Source: Treponema sp. UBA1747
GTDB lineage: Bacteria > Spirochaetota > Spirochaetia > Treponematales > Treponemataceae
Length of the DNA: 64,000 nucleotides
Direction: 5' to 3'
Assembly (NCBI GenBank): GCA_002315375.1
Contig: DCHR01000011.1
Location: forward strand, 10,365 to 74,364
Positions 23,863 through 32,285 of this stretch are shown here, piece after piece. A model generated the notes under the pieces. It saw only the letters and a program-made list of their open reading frames with translations, ran no database searches and was not told the origin of the DNA. The position numbers and the translations under genes are program-made. Every line of letters starts with the position of its first letter. The stretch's first letter is position 1.

Positions 23863-25563
23863 ATGAAAAAAGTAATTACAACATTAGTTGCAATCACATG
23901 TTTGTCTTCTCTTTTTATTTCCTGCGGAAATAAGAAGGCTGATACTAAAGCAGCTTCTGGAGAAGCTAAGGGTTACTCTTATGGGGAAGAAGTAACATTC
24001 CATTCTGATGAACCAGTTACTTATTCAATTTCTTTCAGTGACGCTTCATGGTATGCAAAACAGGATACCTGGGAAAGTGAAGGTATTTTCAAGAAAATTG
24101 AAGAAAAGACAAATGTTCATCTGGATATCACTTCTTATGACTCTGGTGACTATGGGCAGAAAGTTAACCTGGCAATCAACTCTGGTTCTGCTACATACAT
24201 CATTCCAAAAATTTATTCGGAAGATCAGTATGTTGCAGGTGGCGGTGTTGTAGCTGTTTCTGATTACACTAAGTACATGCCAAACTTCACTGCATTCGTA
24301 GAAAAATACAAGATGGAACCGGATCTGGATACAATTCGCCAGAGCGACGGAAAATTCTATCGTCTTCCTGGTCTGCATCAGGCTGCTCTTCAGGACTACA
24401 CAATTATGGTTCGTGAAGACATTTTCGAAGCTGCAGGATACAACATCCGTGAAATTGAAAAAGACTGGACATGGGAAACTCTTCACGATGTTCTGGTTGG
24501 TGTAAAAAAATACATGGTTGCAAATGGCCTTTGTTCAGAAAAAGACTACATCTGGTCTGACCTGTGGTGTGGTGAATCAGGAAAAGGATCTGGTGGTAAC
24601 CTCCTTAAACTGATGGGAACTTCATACGGTGTTCTTTCCGGATGGGCAATTGAAGGTTCTAACGGTGGTATCAAATTCGATCAGAACAAAAAAGAATTCT
24701 ATTCTTCTTCTGTAAGTGATGACTTCAAAAAATTCATGAAAGTTGCAAACAGCTTCGTAAAAGACGGACTTCTGGATCCTGAATCATTCACACAGTCTGA
24801 TGATGTTGCAAACAACAAATTCTACAACGGAAAAACAGTTATCAAATCAACAAACCGCTCAACAATGTCTAACGATATTGCAAGTCTGGCAAAAATCACA
24901 CCGGAAGGTAAAATCTACGTAACAGCATATCCTTCAGGAACAAACAAGAACCTGGCAGAAACATCACGTCTTGAATGTGGTGTTATGCTTTCTACAAAAG
25001 CTCTTGAAGAACTTGGCGAAGAAAACTTCATTAAATTGGTTCGCTTTGTTGACTGGATGTTCTACTCAAGAGAAGCTTACACACTGTGTAAGTGGGGTGT
25101 TGAAGGGGAAACATGGCACTATGTTGATGTAGATGGAATGAAAATCAAACAGCTTCTTCCAGGGTACAAATGTGGTGGTCTTGGTATTGGCGGTTCTGAT
25201 ACTGATGTTGATATCCGCCTCAAATGGGGATATGCAGGTGGTAACTACTTCTACGGACATGCAACAGCTGATTCAACAGATAACTTTACTCCAATGGTAC
25301 AGGATCTCTATGCACGTTATGCAAAATACAAGACAGTTGCAACTGTTGATCCAAAAGCAAAACCAACAGAAGATGAACGTGAACAGCTGAACCTGTGGGC
25401 AGTTCCACTTGTTGACAACATCAACGCATGGACACTTAAATTCGTAACAGGTCAGAAAGATATTGATGCTGACTGGAATGAATATATCAGCTCTTGTAAG
25501 AACCTGAATGTTGAAAAAATCGTAAAACTTACAAACGAAATCTACGCAAAACAGTCTAAATAA
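23863..25563 (+). CDS. LplA-type extracellular solute-binding lipoprotein
   Basis: A 566-residue lipoprotein: signal peptide with lipobox SLFISCG (cysteine about 21), then a large two-lobed binding protein as in the LplA/aldouronate group (TNVHLDITSYDSGDYGQKVNLAI; ETLHDVLVGVKKYMVANG). It should capture an oligosaccharide, possibly an aldouronate given the GH115 enzyme in this genome; the ligand is inferred. GGAGG precedes the start. Terminator at 25610. Confidence 0.9.
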   Translation: MKKVITTLVAITCLSSLFISCGNKKADTKAASGEAKGYSYGEEVTFHSDEPVTYSISFSDASWYAKQDTWESEGIFKKIEEKTNVHLDITSYDSGDYGQKVNLAINSGSATYIIPKIYSEDQYVAGGGVVAVSDYTKYMPNFTAFVEKYKMEPDLDTIRQSDGKFYRLPGLHQAALQDYTIMVREDIFEAAGYNIREIEKDWTWETLHDVLVGVKKYMVANGLCSEKDYIWSDLWCGESGKGSGGNLLKLMGTSYGVLSGWAIEGSNGGIKFDQNKKEFYSSSVSDDFKKFMKVANSFVKDGLLDPESFTQSDDVANNKFYNGKTVIKSTNRSTMSNDIASLAKITPEGKIYVTAYPSGTNKNLAETSRLECGVMLSTKALEELGEENFIKLVRFVDWMFYSREAYTLCKWGVEGETWHYVDVDGMKIKQLLPGYKCGGLGIGGSDTDVDIRLKWGYAGGNYFYGHATADSTDNFTPMVQDLYARYAKYKTVATVDPKAKPTEDEREQLNLWAVPLVDNINAWTLKFVTGQKDIDADWNEYISSCKNLNVEKIVKLTNEIYAKQSK

Positions 25564-25609
25564 AATTTTTTCATAACAACTCCATCCATCACAGATTAAA
25601 AAAATCTGG

Positions 25610-25642
25610 GCGCACCTTAGAAATAGGGTGCGCTTTTTTTTT
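25610..25642 (+). terminator. Terminator of sugar transporter operon
   Basis: Stem GCGCACC/GGTGCGC with a ten-base loop followed by nine T residues. Confidence 0.9.
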
Positions 25643-25682
25643 ACCTTTTTTTCAAAAAACTGATTATCGGCATAAAAAGTGG

Positions 25683-25710
25683 TTGACATTAGCAAATTTT
25701 CATATAAAAT
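25683..25710 (+). promoter_or_regulatory. Promoter of the division cluster
   Basis: TTGACA at 25683-25688, 16 bp, TAAAAT at 25705-25710; start expected near 25717, right at the first MraZ box. Confidence 0.7.
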
Positions 25711-25718
25711 GTAGATAA

Positions 25719-25752
25719 GTGGGAAAAAGTGGTAAAAAGTGGTAGAAAGTGG
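25719..25752 (+). promoter_or_regulatory. MraZ operator: four GTGG boxes at 10-bp spacing
   Basis: GTGG occurs at 25719, 25729, 25739 and 25749, each followed by A-rich DNA. MraZ is known to bind such TGG repeats spaced by one helical turn in front of its own operon, so autoregulation is expected. Confidence 0.85.
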
Positions 25753-25754
25753 AA

Positions 25755-26201
25755 ATGAAACTGCTGACAGGTGAGTACAACAATACTTTGGATGAAAAGG
25801 GAAGACTCTCTTTTCCTGCCAAGTTGCGTACAGAATTAAATGAAAATGTACTCATCGTGACCCGCAGCTATCTGGATCACTGTCTCCAGCTTTTTACTGC
25901 TGAAGAATGGGAACAACTTAAAACACGGATTATGGCTTCTGTTTCTCCTTTCAGTAAGGAAAATATGAATGTGGTAAGACGATTTATTGCACCGGCACAG
26001 GCTGTAGAGTTTGATAAAGCTGGTCGCCTTTCAATCCCGCAGAGTCTGCGTGAATACGCCGGACTTTCTAAAGACTGTACAATCCTTGGAGTAGACAAAT
26101 TCATGGAAGTATGGGATTCAGAAAAGTACCGCGAGTACCTGGCTTCAACTGAGGATCAGTTCCAGGACGTTGCAGATGATCTTAGAAACATTAGTTTCTA
26201 A
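25755..26201 (+). CDS. mraZ: MraZ, transcription regulator of the division cluster
   Basis: A 148-residue protein with two SpoVT/AbrB-like halves: GEYNNTLDEKGRLSFPAKLR (about 5-24) and VEFDKAGRLSIPQSLREYAG (about 79-98). It forms a ring that binds the GTGG boxes just upstream. The ATG at 25755 is taken as start; a GTG two codons earlier coincides with the fourth box. First gene of the cluster. Confidence 0.93.
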   Translation: MKLLTGEYNNTLDEKGRLSFPAKLRTELNENVLIVTRSYLDHCLQLFTAEEWEQLKTRIMASVSPFSKENMNVVRRFIAPAQAVEFDKAGRLSIPQSLREYAGLSKDCTILGVDKFMEVWDSEKYREYLASTEDQFQDVADDLRNISF

Positions 26202-26220
26202 TTGTGGGAAGTAAAAAAGG

Positions 26221-27207
26221 GTGGAAATCGTACATACTCCGGTTTTGTTGAATGAATGTCTCTCGTATCTTTCTCCTGTCGGAGAACCTTTCGAAGCTCA
26301 TGCCCTGATGGTAGACTCAACTCTTGGTGAGGGTGGTCATACCAGTAATTTCCTTTCAAAATTTCCAACTCTGTCTGTTATTGGTCTTGATGCAGATAAA
26401 GTAATTCAGGCCCGTGCCAAAGAGCGTCTTGCGACCTTTGGTGACAGGATGAATTTTTTTAACGGAAATTTCAGCGATTTTTATGCTGATGCAAAGGAAA
26501 GACAAGTATGCCCGGATATCATTTTATTTGATCTGGGAATATCCGTTTTTCATTATGAAAAATCCGGGAGGGGATTTTCTTTCAGATATGATGAAGAACT
26601 GGATATGCGTATAAATCCAGCCGTTGGGGAATCGGCTGCTGACTTAGTAAATAATCTGCCGGAAGAAAAGCTGGCTGATTTGATTTATCTCTACGGCGAA
26701 GAAAAACTTAGTCGCAGAATTGCCCGTGCAATTTGTGAAGCAAGACAGGGTGGGAAAATTTCTTCTTCCAAAGCACTGGGTGATATTATCTGGAACTGTG
26801 TTCCGGCAAATTACCGTTACGGTAATATTCATCCGGCAACACGTACATTCCAGGCATTGCGCATTGCGGTAAACGGGGAACTTACAAGATTACCAAAGGC
26901 TTTGCACAATGCCTTTAATTGTCTGAATGCGGGTGGAAAGATGGGAGTAATCACTTTCCACTCGCTGGAGGACCGCATTGTTAAGAATTACTTCAGAAAT
27001 CTGGGCAAGCAGTGTGTTTGTCCTCCTGAACGCGCAATGTGTACTTGTGGTGGCAAGCAGTGTGCTGAGATTCTGACAAGGAAACCTGTGGGACCAACAG
27101 AGGAAGAAGTGAAGCTGAATTCTCCATCCCGCAGTGCAAAATTGCGCGTAGTAAGAAAAATCTGCGATGCAAGTGATGAACGGTTAATCGGGCTGGAGAA
27201 AGATTAA
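26221..27207 (+). CDS. rsmH: 16S rRNA m4C1402 methyltransferase
   Basis: A 328-residue SAM enzyme (also MraW). HTPVLLNECLSYLSP at the start, DSTLGEGGHTSNFL (SAM loop, about 32), LFDLGISVFHYEKSGRGFSFR (about 101) and the late MGVITFHSLEDRIVKNYF (about 240) are diagnostic. The start is GTG with purine-rich DNA before it. A four-cysteine patch (CVCPP...CTC) near 260 is also usual in the family. Its stop overlaps the ftsL start (TAATG). Confidence 0.94.
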   Translation: MEIVHTPVLLNECLSYLSPVGEPFEAHALMVDSTLGEGGHTSNFLSKFPTLSVIGLDADKVIQARAKERLATFGDRMNFFNGNFSDFYADAKERQVCPDIILFDLGISVFHYEKSGRGFSFRYDEELDMRINPAVGESAADLVNNLPEEKLADLIYLYGEEKLSRRIARAICEARQGGKISSSKALGDIIWNCVPANYRYGNIHPATRTFQALRIAVNGELTRLPKALHNAFNCLNAGGKMGVITFHSLEDRIVKNYFRNLGKQCVCPPERAMCTCGGKQCAEILTRKPVGPTEEEVKLNSPSRSAKLRVVRKICDASDERLIGLEKD

Positions 27208-27518
27208 TGAAAGAGAAAACAAAGTACACATGGCTTACTATTCTTGGAGTTTTTCTTGCAGCTGCAATTCCTGTTGTTCTGATTCTTTATGGGTTTCAGG
27301 CTAAAAAATACATGGATTTATCCCGTGAAGTAACAAGACTTGAGCAGAAACAGGAAAAATTAATAGAAGAAAATAAAAAACTGGTGAGTGATATCAGCGT
27401 TCTTTCAAGTTCAACAAGGATTGAAAGAATTGCTGTTGAAGAACTGGGAATGCATAAAGCAGAGAGTGCAGATATTGTGAGAGTGGACATGAAAGGAAAT
27501 AAAAATGAGCAGCAGTAA
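27207..27518 (+). CDS. ftsL: FtsL/DivIC-like septum protein
   Basis: A 103-residue bitopic protein: one membrane helix (about 8-30), a coiled coil (about 34-65), and the RIERIAVEELGMHKA end motif typical of FtsL. It sits between rsmH and murF as expected, and should link FtsQ and the septal synthase FtsW. Translationally coupled at both ends (1-nt overlap before, 14-nt after). Sequence conservation in this family is low, so position and layout carry the call. Confidence 0.82.
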   Translation: MKEKTKYTWLTILGVFLAAAIPVVLILYGFQAKKYMDLSREVTRLEQKQEKLIEENKKLVSDISVLSSSTRIERIAVEELGMHKAESADIVRVDMKGNKNEQQ

Positions 27519-28938
27519 TTGCAGTATTAAAAGCTTGATGTCTCTTAATGAACTTCTGGATGCAACAAGGGGAACTCTTGTTGGGAATCCGGAAGATTTT
27601 GCATTTAACTCTGTAGCTACTGATTCCAGAAATGTAAAATGTGGGACTCTCTTTGTTCCTCTCGTAGGCGAATTTCAGGACGGACATAAATATGTTCCAC
27701 AGTCAGTAGAAGCCGGTGCCTCAGTAGTGCTAATTAATAAATCAGAATATGAAAAAAACGGAAAGATTTATGATGACCTTGCTGAAAAAGGTGCAAAAAT
27801 AATCCTGGTTGAAAATACTCTTCATGGACTTCAGGATGCTGCTGAAGGTTATGTTAAAAAATTTCCAAACCTTATCAAAGTTGCAATTACAGGATCCTGC
27901 GGGAAAACTACAACAAAAGAGATGGTTGTTTCTGTACTGAAAGAAAAATTTAATTGTGTCTGGACACAGGGAAATTTCAACTCTGAAACAGGACTTCCTC
28001 TTTCAGTTTTCAATATCAGAGAAGAACATGAATGCGGTATTTTTGAAATGGGAATGAACCGCGAAAATGAAATCGGTGAAATCGCAAAAGTTCTGAAACC
28101 TGAATATGCCCTTATTACTAATATCGGGACAGCACATATAGGAATCCTGGGAAGCCGGGAAAATATTGCAAAAGAAAAGCGCAAGGTTTATGACTACATT
28201 TCTGAAAAGGGTTGTGCTTTTATTCCTGAAAATGATGATTTTAAGGCTTTTGCAACAGAAAATGTAAAAGGTAAGGTTGTTACATTCGGAGTGGATGTTC
28301 CTGTAGAAAAAAGTGGTGCAGTTTTAGTAAAAGAAAATGGACTTCTGGGAATAGTATTCAATCTGGATGGAACAGAAATAAATCTGCCTGTATCGGGAAT
28401 GTATAATTTTCAGAATGCTCTTGGGGCAGTTGCTCTGGCAAAAGTTCTGGGAGTTACAACCAGTCAGATTAAGAAAGGACTGGAGTCTTTCAGGAATATC
28501 GGCGGCCGCATGGAAGTTTCCGAAGTAGTTCTGACAAACGGAATGAAAGTTACTCTTGTAAAAGACTGTTACAATGCAAACCCGGATTCAATGTCAAAAG
28601 CAATTGAACTTTGTGCCGGACAGAACGGAAAGAAAGTTTTTGTTCTGGGCGATATGAAAGAGCTTGGAGAAAAAGCTGTACAGGCGCATAAAGAAATAAT
28701 TGAACTTGTAAAAAGTAAAAAAATTGAAAAAACAATTTTCGTGGGATCGGACTTTGAAGCTGTATGTGACAATTCATACGGCGTATATTTCGATTCTGTA
28801 GAAAGTGATGGAATTGAAAAGGAGATTCTTGATTCAGTTTCTGAAGGTTCGGTAATTCTTTTAAAAGGTTCCAACAGTATGAAACTTGGAAATCTGCTTC
28901 CAAAAATAATTTCTGAAAGTAACGGAGTAGAGGCATAA
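27505..28938 (+). CDS. murF: UDP-MurNAc-tripeptide:D-Ala-D-Ala ligase
   Basis: A 477-residue Mur ligase that adds D-Ala-D-Ala to the peptidoglycan precursor. ATP loop AITGSCGKTTTKEMV (about 128), then the central GNFNSETGLPLSVF and GIFEMGMNRENEIGEIAKV, and late DCYNANPDSM (about 353), all characteristic. Starts inside ftsL with AAAGGA upstream; its TAA overlaps the ftsW ATG. The other mur genes are not in this cluster. Confidence 0.94.
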   Translation: MSSSNCSIKSLMSLNELLDATRGTLVGNPEDFAFNSVATDSRNVKCGTLFVPLVGEFQDGHKYVPQSVEAGASVVLINKSEYEKNGKIYDDLAEKGAKIILVENTLHGLQDAAEGYVKKFPNLIKVAITGSCGKTTTKEMVVSVLKEKFNCVWTQGNFNSETGLPLSVFNIREEHECGIFEMGMNRENEIGEIAKVLKPEYALITNIGTAHIGILGSRENIAKEKRKVYDYISEKGCAFIPENDDFKAFATENVKGKVVTFGVDVPVEKSGAVLVKENGLLGIVFNLDGTEINLPVSGMYNFQNALGAVALAKVLGVTTSQIKKGLESFRNIGGRMEVSEVVLTNGMKVTLVKDCYNANPDSMSKAIELCAGQNGKKVFVLGDMKELGEKAVQAHKEIIELVKSKKIEKTIFVGSDFEAVCDNSYGVYFDSVESDGIEKEILDSVSEGSVILLKGSNSMKLGNLLPKIISESNGVEA

Positions 28939-30155
28939 TGCAGGATTTTGGTACTTACAATTTTAATGCAGATACTCCTCTTGAGCGCTATAAGAAAAGT
29001 GATATGGGCTTCCTTATGTCAATTATCCTGCTTTGGGGACTGGGAATCTTTACTCTGTTTTTCTGCTCCCAGAATTCCGGTGCAAGGTATTTTGATGATT
29101 CGCTGTATTATGTAAAAAGACAGTTAATCTGTTCCGGTGTTGGTTTCGCCGGAATGCTGTTCTGTGCTTTCTTTAATTTGAGACTTTTGAAAAAACTTGT
29201 TCCGGTAATTGTTGTCGTAACATTCATTATGTGTATTCTTGTTTTTATTCCTGGAATCTCGGAAGAAAAAAATGGTGCACGAAGATGGCTTAAGATGCCT
29301 CTTAATTTTACTTTTCAGCCTTCTGAACTTGTAAAATTTGTGATTGTTCTTTTCCTGGCAAAGGAATTTGATCACCAGGCTTCTATTGAAAATCCGGAAG
29401 AAAAATCTGTTTTGAAAAGCGTTATGGGACTTCTTCTCTTTGTAGGAATTGTTGTTTTCCAGAAAGATTTCTCTACCAGCGTTTTCATTTTCTGTCTTGG
29501 TTTCCTTATGTTTATCGTAACAGGAGCTAAAATAAGATGGATCCTTCCTGCATCCCCACTTATTCTGGGAGCCGGAGCACTTTTCATTTGTCTTGAACCT
29601 TACCGAATGCAGCGCATTGCAGGTTTCTTCAATAAAACTGATGGAACTTCTTCTTTTAACTATCAGACAATTAAAGCCAAACAGGCTATTTGTTCAGGCG
29701 GTTTGATTGGTAACGGAATAGGAAGTGAACTTTTCAGATTAAACTCAATTCCGGAAGTTCAGGCCGACTACATTTTTGCCGGATGGACAGAAGCTTTCGG
29801 GCTTTTAGGAGTTATCTGTTATTTTGTAATTCTGGGTGTATTTGCCTGGCGCGGTTTTAGAATTGCATCAAAATGTTCAAACAGGTTTGCTGCCTATGCA
29901 AGTTTCGGATGTGTGGCTTCGATTGTTGCACAGTCTGTTGCTAATATTGCAGTGGTATCAGGAGTGCTGCCGTCAACTGGTATTCCGCTTCCTTTCTTTT
30001 CATTGGGGGGATCTTCTATCATCGTAACCCTTACAATGTGCGGATTTATACTGAATGCTTCCAGATGCGATGACGGCGACGGTTATTTGAATTCAGATAT
30101 TAAAAAAAGTCAGAATATTAACGATTATTTAAGTATAGAGCTAGGAGACATTTAA
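28938..30155 (+). CDS. ftsW: Septal peptidoglycan glycosyltransferase FtsW
   Basis: A 405-residue SEDS-family protein with about ten membrane helices. NGARRWLKMPLNFTFQPSEL (about 111-130) is the SEDS extracellular motif containing the catalytic region, and GLIGNGIGSELFRLNSIPEVQADYIFA plus STGIPLPFFSLGGSSII near the end are family signatures. It polymerises glycan at the septum with a class B PBP, which must be encoded elsewhere. Confidence 0.94.
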   Translation: MQDFGTYNFNADTPLERYKKSDMGFLMSIILLWGLGIFTLFFCSQNSGARYFDDSLYYVKRQLICSGVGFAGMLFCAFFNLRLLKKLVPVIVVVTFIMCILVFIPGISEEKNGARRWLKMPLNFTFQPSELVKFVIVLFLAKEFDHQASIENPEEKSVLKSVMGLLLFVGIVVFQKDFSTSVFIFCLGFLMFIVTGAKIRWILPASPLILGAGALFICLEPYRMQRIAGFFNKTDGTSSFNYQTIKAKQAICSGGLIGNGIGSELFRLNSIPEVQADYIFAGWTEAFGLLGVICYFVILGVFAWRGFRIASKCSNRFAAYASFGCVASIVAQSVANIAVVSGVLPSTGIPLPFFSLGGSSIIVTLTMCGFILNASRCDDGDGYLNSDIKKSQNINDYLSIELGDI

Positions 30156-30157
30156 AA

Positions 30158-30985
30158 ATGAGTGACGCAGGATTTTTTCTGGAGAACGACAGTTTTCTGG
30201 AGGATGAAGAGTATATTTCCTCAGGAGAAAGCAAATCGGAACGTCGTTTCAGAATCATTATAATTTCAACTCTTGCAATTCTTGTTTTCCTTTTGATGGC
30301 AGAATTTGTAGGCTGGAAATACGTAAAACCAAGCCTGTCAAATCCAAAGGTTACTATTTCAGGAAACAAAAATATGAGTCCTGAAGAAGTGGCAATGAAA
30401 CTGATTCCTATGAATTCCAGAAACTGGTTTACTTTTGATGTTGATGTAGCTGCAGGAATTCTGTCTTCAGAAAGCTGTATAAAAAATGTGGAAATTGAAA
30501 AACATTTTCCTGATAAGATCCTCGTTAATATCAACGAACGTACTCCTGTTGCTTTGACTTATGTAAATGCAAATGGAAAATGTATTCCTATGCAGATTGA
30601 TGAAACCGGTGTTCTTTTCTCAAATAAAAAGAATGCAGTTGTTGCCCAGTCAGGACTTCCAATCATTTCGGGAATTCCTGTAGACAACATGACAGGGGGA
30701 ATGAGAATTCCTTCAAAATATAAAACTTTAATTGAACAGATTTCACAAATTCAGAATCTTCCACAGAAATATTTTTCTGCAGTATCAGAGATTTGTGTTA
30801 TTCCAAAAGATTCGGGAAACTATGAACTGGTTTTAATCCCTTCATCAGGACATATTAAAGTACTTACTGATCGAGCATTGAATGAAGAGGCATTAAAGTA
30901 TATGATGGTAGTGTTAGACGTAGTAAAACAGCTTAAGCCTGATGCCAAAACTGTTGATATGCGTTACGGATCTGTATCATATTAA
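30158..30985 (+). CDS. ftsQ: FtsQ/DivIB-like division protein
   Basis: A 275-residue bitopic protein: cytoplasmic N-terminus (1-30), one membrane helix (about 31-50), then a POTRA domain (VTISGNKNMSPEEVAMKLIP ... IEKHFPDKILVNINERTPVAL, about 63-130) and a beta domain. It connects early and late division proteins. AGGAGA precedes the ATG. Confidence 0.88.
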   Translation: MSDAGFFLENDSFLEDEEYISSGESKSERRFRIIIISTLAILVFLLMAEFVGWKYVKPSLSNPKVTISGNKNMSPEEVAMKLIPMNSRNWFTFDVDVAAGILSSESCIKNVEIEKHFPDKILVNINERTPVALTYVNANGKCIPMQIDETGVLFSNKKNAVVAQSGLPIISGIPVDNMTGGMRIPSKYKTLIEQISQIQNLPQKYFSAVSEICVIPKDSGNYELVLIPSSGHIKVLTDRALNEEALKYMMVVLDVVKQLKPDAKTVDMRYGSVSY

Positions 30986-30999
30986 ATTGGGTGGGAAAA

Positions 31000-32241
31000 A
31001 TGATCGTTGGTCTGGATATTGGTACCTGTAATACACGTGTTGTTATCGGTGCTGTAGATGAAAATGGAAGTGTTTCAATTGTTGGAACATCCTGTGTTAA
31101 ATCTGACGGCATGCGTAACGGTGTAATTCTGAACATTGAAGCCGCAAAAAATGTTATAAAAGAAGCAATTGAACAGGCAGAACAAAATGCCGGCGTTACT
31201 GTATCTTCTGTTTACACTGCAATTGGTGGTGTTCAAATCAGCAGTACAGATTCTCATGGTGTTGTAGGAATTGCAAAGGTTCGCGGAAACACACGGGAAA
31301 TCAATGAATCTGATATTAGTCGTGTAATTGATTGTGCACGGACTTTAAAATTTCCTCCAGATAAACAGCTCCTCCATATCGTTCCACAGGATTTTATTGT
31401 TGATGACCTTTCTACAGGAAACAAGCCGCCAATCGGACGTATGGGTGACCGCCTGGAAGTAGATGTTCATATTATTACTGCAGCATGCAGTACTCTGAAA
31501 AATGTAATTTCATGTATTTCACGAACTGGTTATACCTGTAATAACATCATGCTTAAGACTCTTGCAGCCACACAGGCAGTTGTTCATGATGATGAACTGG
31601 ATCTTGGCTCAATCGTAATCGACCTTGGAGCCGGAACTACTGATATTATCGTTTATGTAAAAGGTTCTCCAGTTTGCACAGCTTCTCTTCAGGTTGCAGG
31701 AAATCTGGTTACAAATGACATTTCGATTGTAAAAGGCATTTCAAACGCAACAGCAGAAAAAATAAAAATCGAATCAGGATGCTGCTGGCGTCAGGGAATT
31801 GAAAATGATGTTGAAGTTATCATTCCTGGTGTTGGTGGTCGGGCACCTGAAGCTGTCCGCAAATCAGAGATTTGTGATATTATCCAGCCTCGTATGACTG
31901 AAATCTTTGAAATGGCCAGAAGTGCAATCAAACATAATTCACAGATTAAACAGCTGGCTGGAAATATTATTCTTACCGGTGGTGGTGCACAGATGGAAGG
32001 TGTTGTCGAACTGGCACAGGAAGTTTTCCATACTTCTTCGGTTCGCAAAGGAATGCCTGAAAATGCCGGAATTGTTCCGGAAGCTTACCGCAGACCGGAT
32101 TTTGCAACTGCTGTTGGGCTTGTCATGGCAAACAAGGATAATGACAGCAGTACAAACGGAAAAAAGAAAAAGAATCGTAAGGTTCCAAAAGAAAAAAAGA
32201 ATGAGAGTGGTTTATCCAAATTCTTGAAAAGATATTTCTAA
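31000..32241 (+). CDS. ftsA: Cell-division actin homologue FtsA
   Basis: A 413-residue actin-like ATPase that tethers FtsZ to the membrane. Phosphate-1 loop VGLDIGTCNTRVVIG at the start, VIDLGAGTTDI (about 209) phosphate-2, and NIILTGGGAQMEGV (about 325) adenosine motif. A lysine-rich linker ends in GLSKFLKRYF, an amphipathic membrane anchor. The ATG at 31000 follows GGGTGGG; a GTG three codons earlier is part of that site. Confidence 0.94.
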   Translation: MIVGLDIGTCNTRVVIGAVDENGSVSIVGTSCVKSDGMRNGVILNIEAAKNVIKEAIEQAEQNAGVTVSSVYTAIGGVQISSTDSHGVVGIAKVRGNTREINESDISRVIDCARTLKFPPDKQLLHIVPQDFIVDDLSTGNKPPIGRMGDRLEVDVHIITAACSTLKNVISCISRTGYTCNNIMLKTLAATQAVVHDDELDLGSIVIDLGAGTTDIIVYVKGSPVCTASLQVAGNLVTNDISIVKGISNATAEKIKIESGCCWRQGIENDVEVIIPGVGGRAPEAVRKSEICDIIQPRMTEIFEMARSAIKHNSQIKQLAGNIILTGGGAQMEGVVELAQEVFHTSSVRKGMPENAGIVPEAYRRPDFATAVGLVMANKDNDSSTNGKKKKNRKVPKEKKNESGLSKFLKRYF

Positions 32242-32253
32242 AATAAATGGGTG

Positions 32254-32269
32254 ACCGGTGGGGGCCGGT
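32254..32269 (+). promoter_or_regulatory. Small GC hairpin in the ftsA-ftsZ gap
   Basis: ACCGG (32254-32258) pairs with CCGGT (32265-32269) in the 44-bp gap, 17 bp before the ftsZ start. No T run, so not a terminator; it could act on RNA stability or FtsA/FtsZ ratio. Confidence 0.4.
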
Positions 32270-32285
32270 TTAATGGGAGGAAAAA

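Noticed and set aside
24046..24486. Minus-strand open frame of 146 codons inside the solute-binding protein gene
   Set aside because: Antisense shadow of a well-supported gene, with cysteine- and phenylalanine-rich nonsense composition.
13709..25672. TGATTATCGGCA found at 13709-13720 and 25661-25672
   Set aside because: Pairs of exact 12-mers are expected by chance in 64 kb, and the two contexts differ.
25719..25752. Regular 10-bp repeat as a CRISPR-like or tandem-repeat array
   Set aside because: Only four units without spacers; explained as the MraZ operator.
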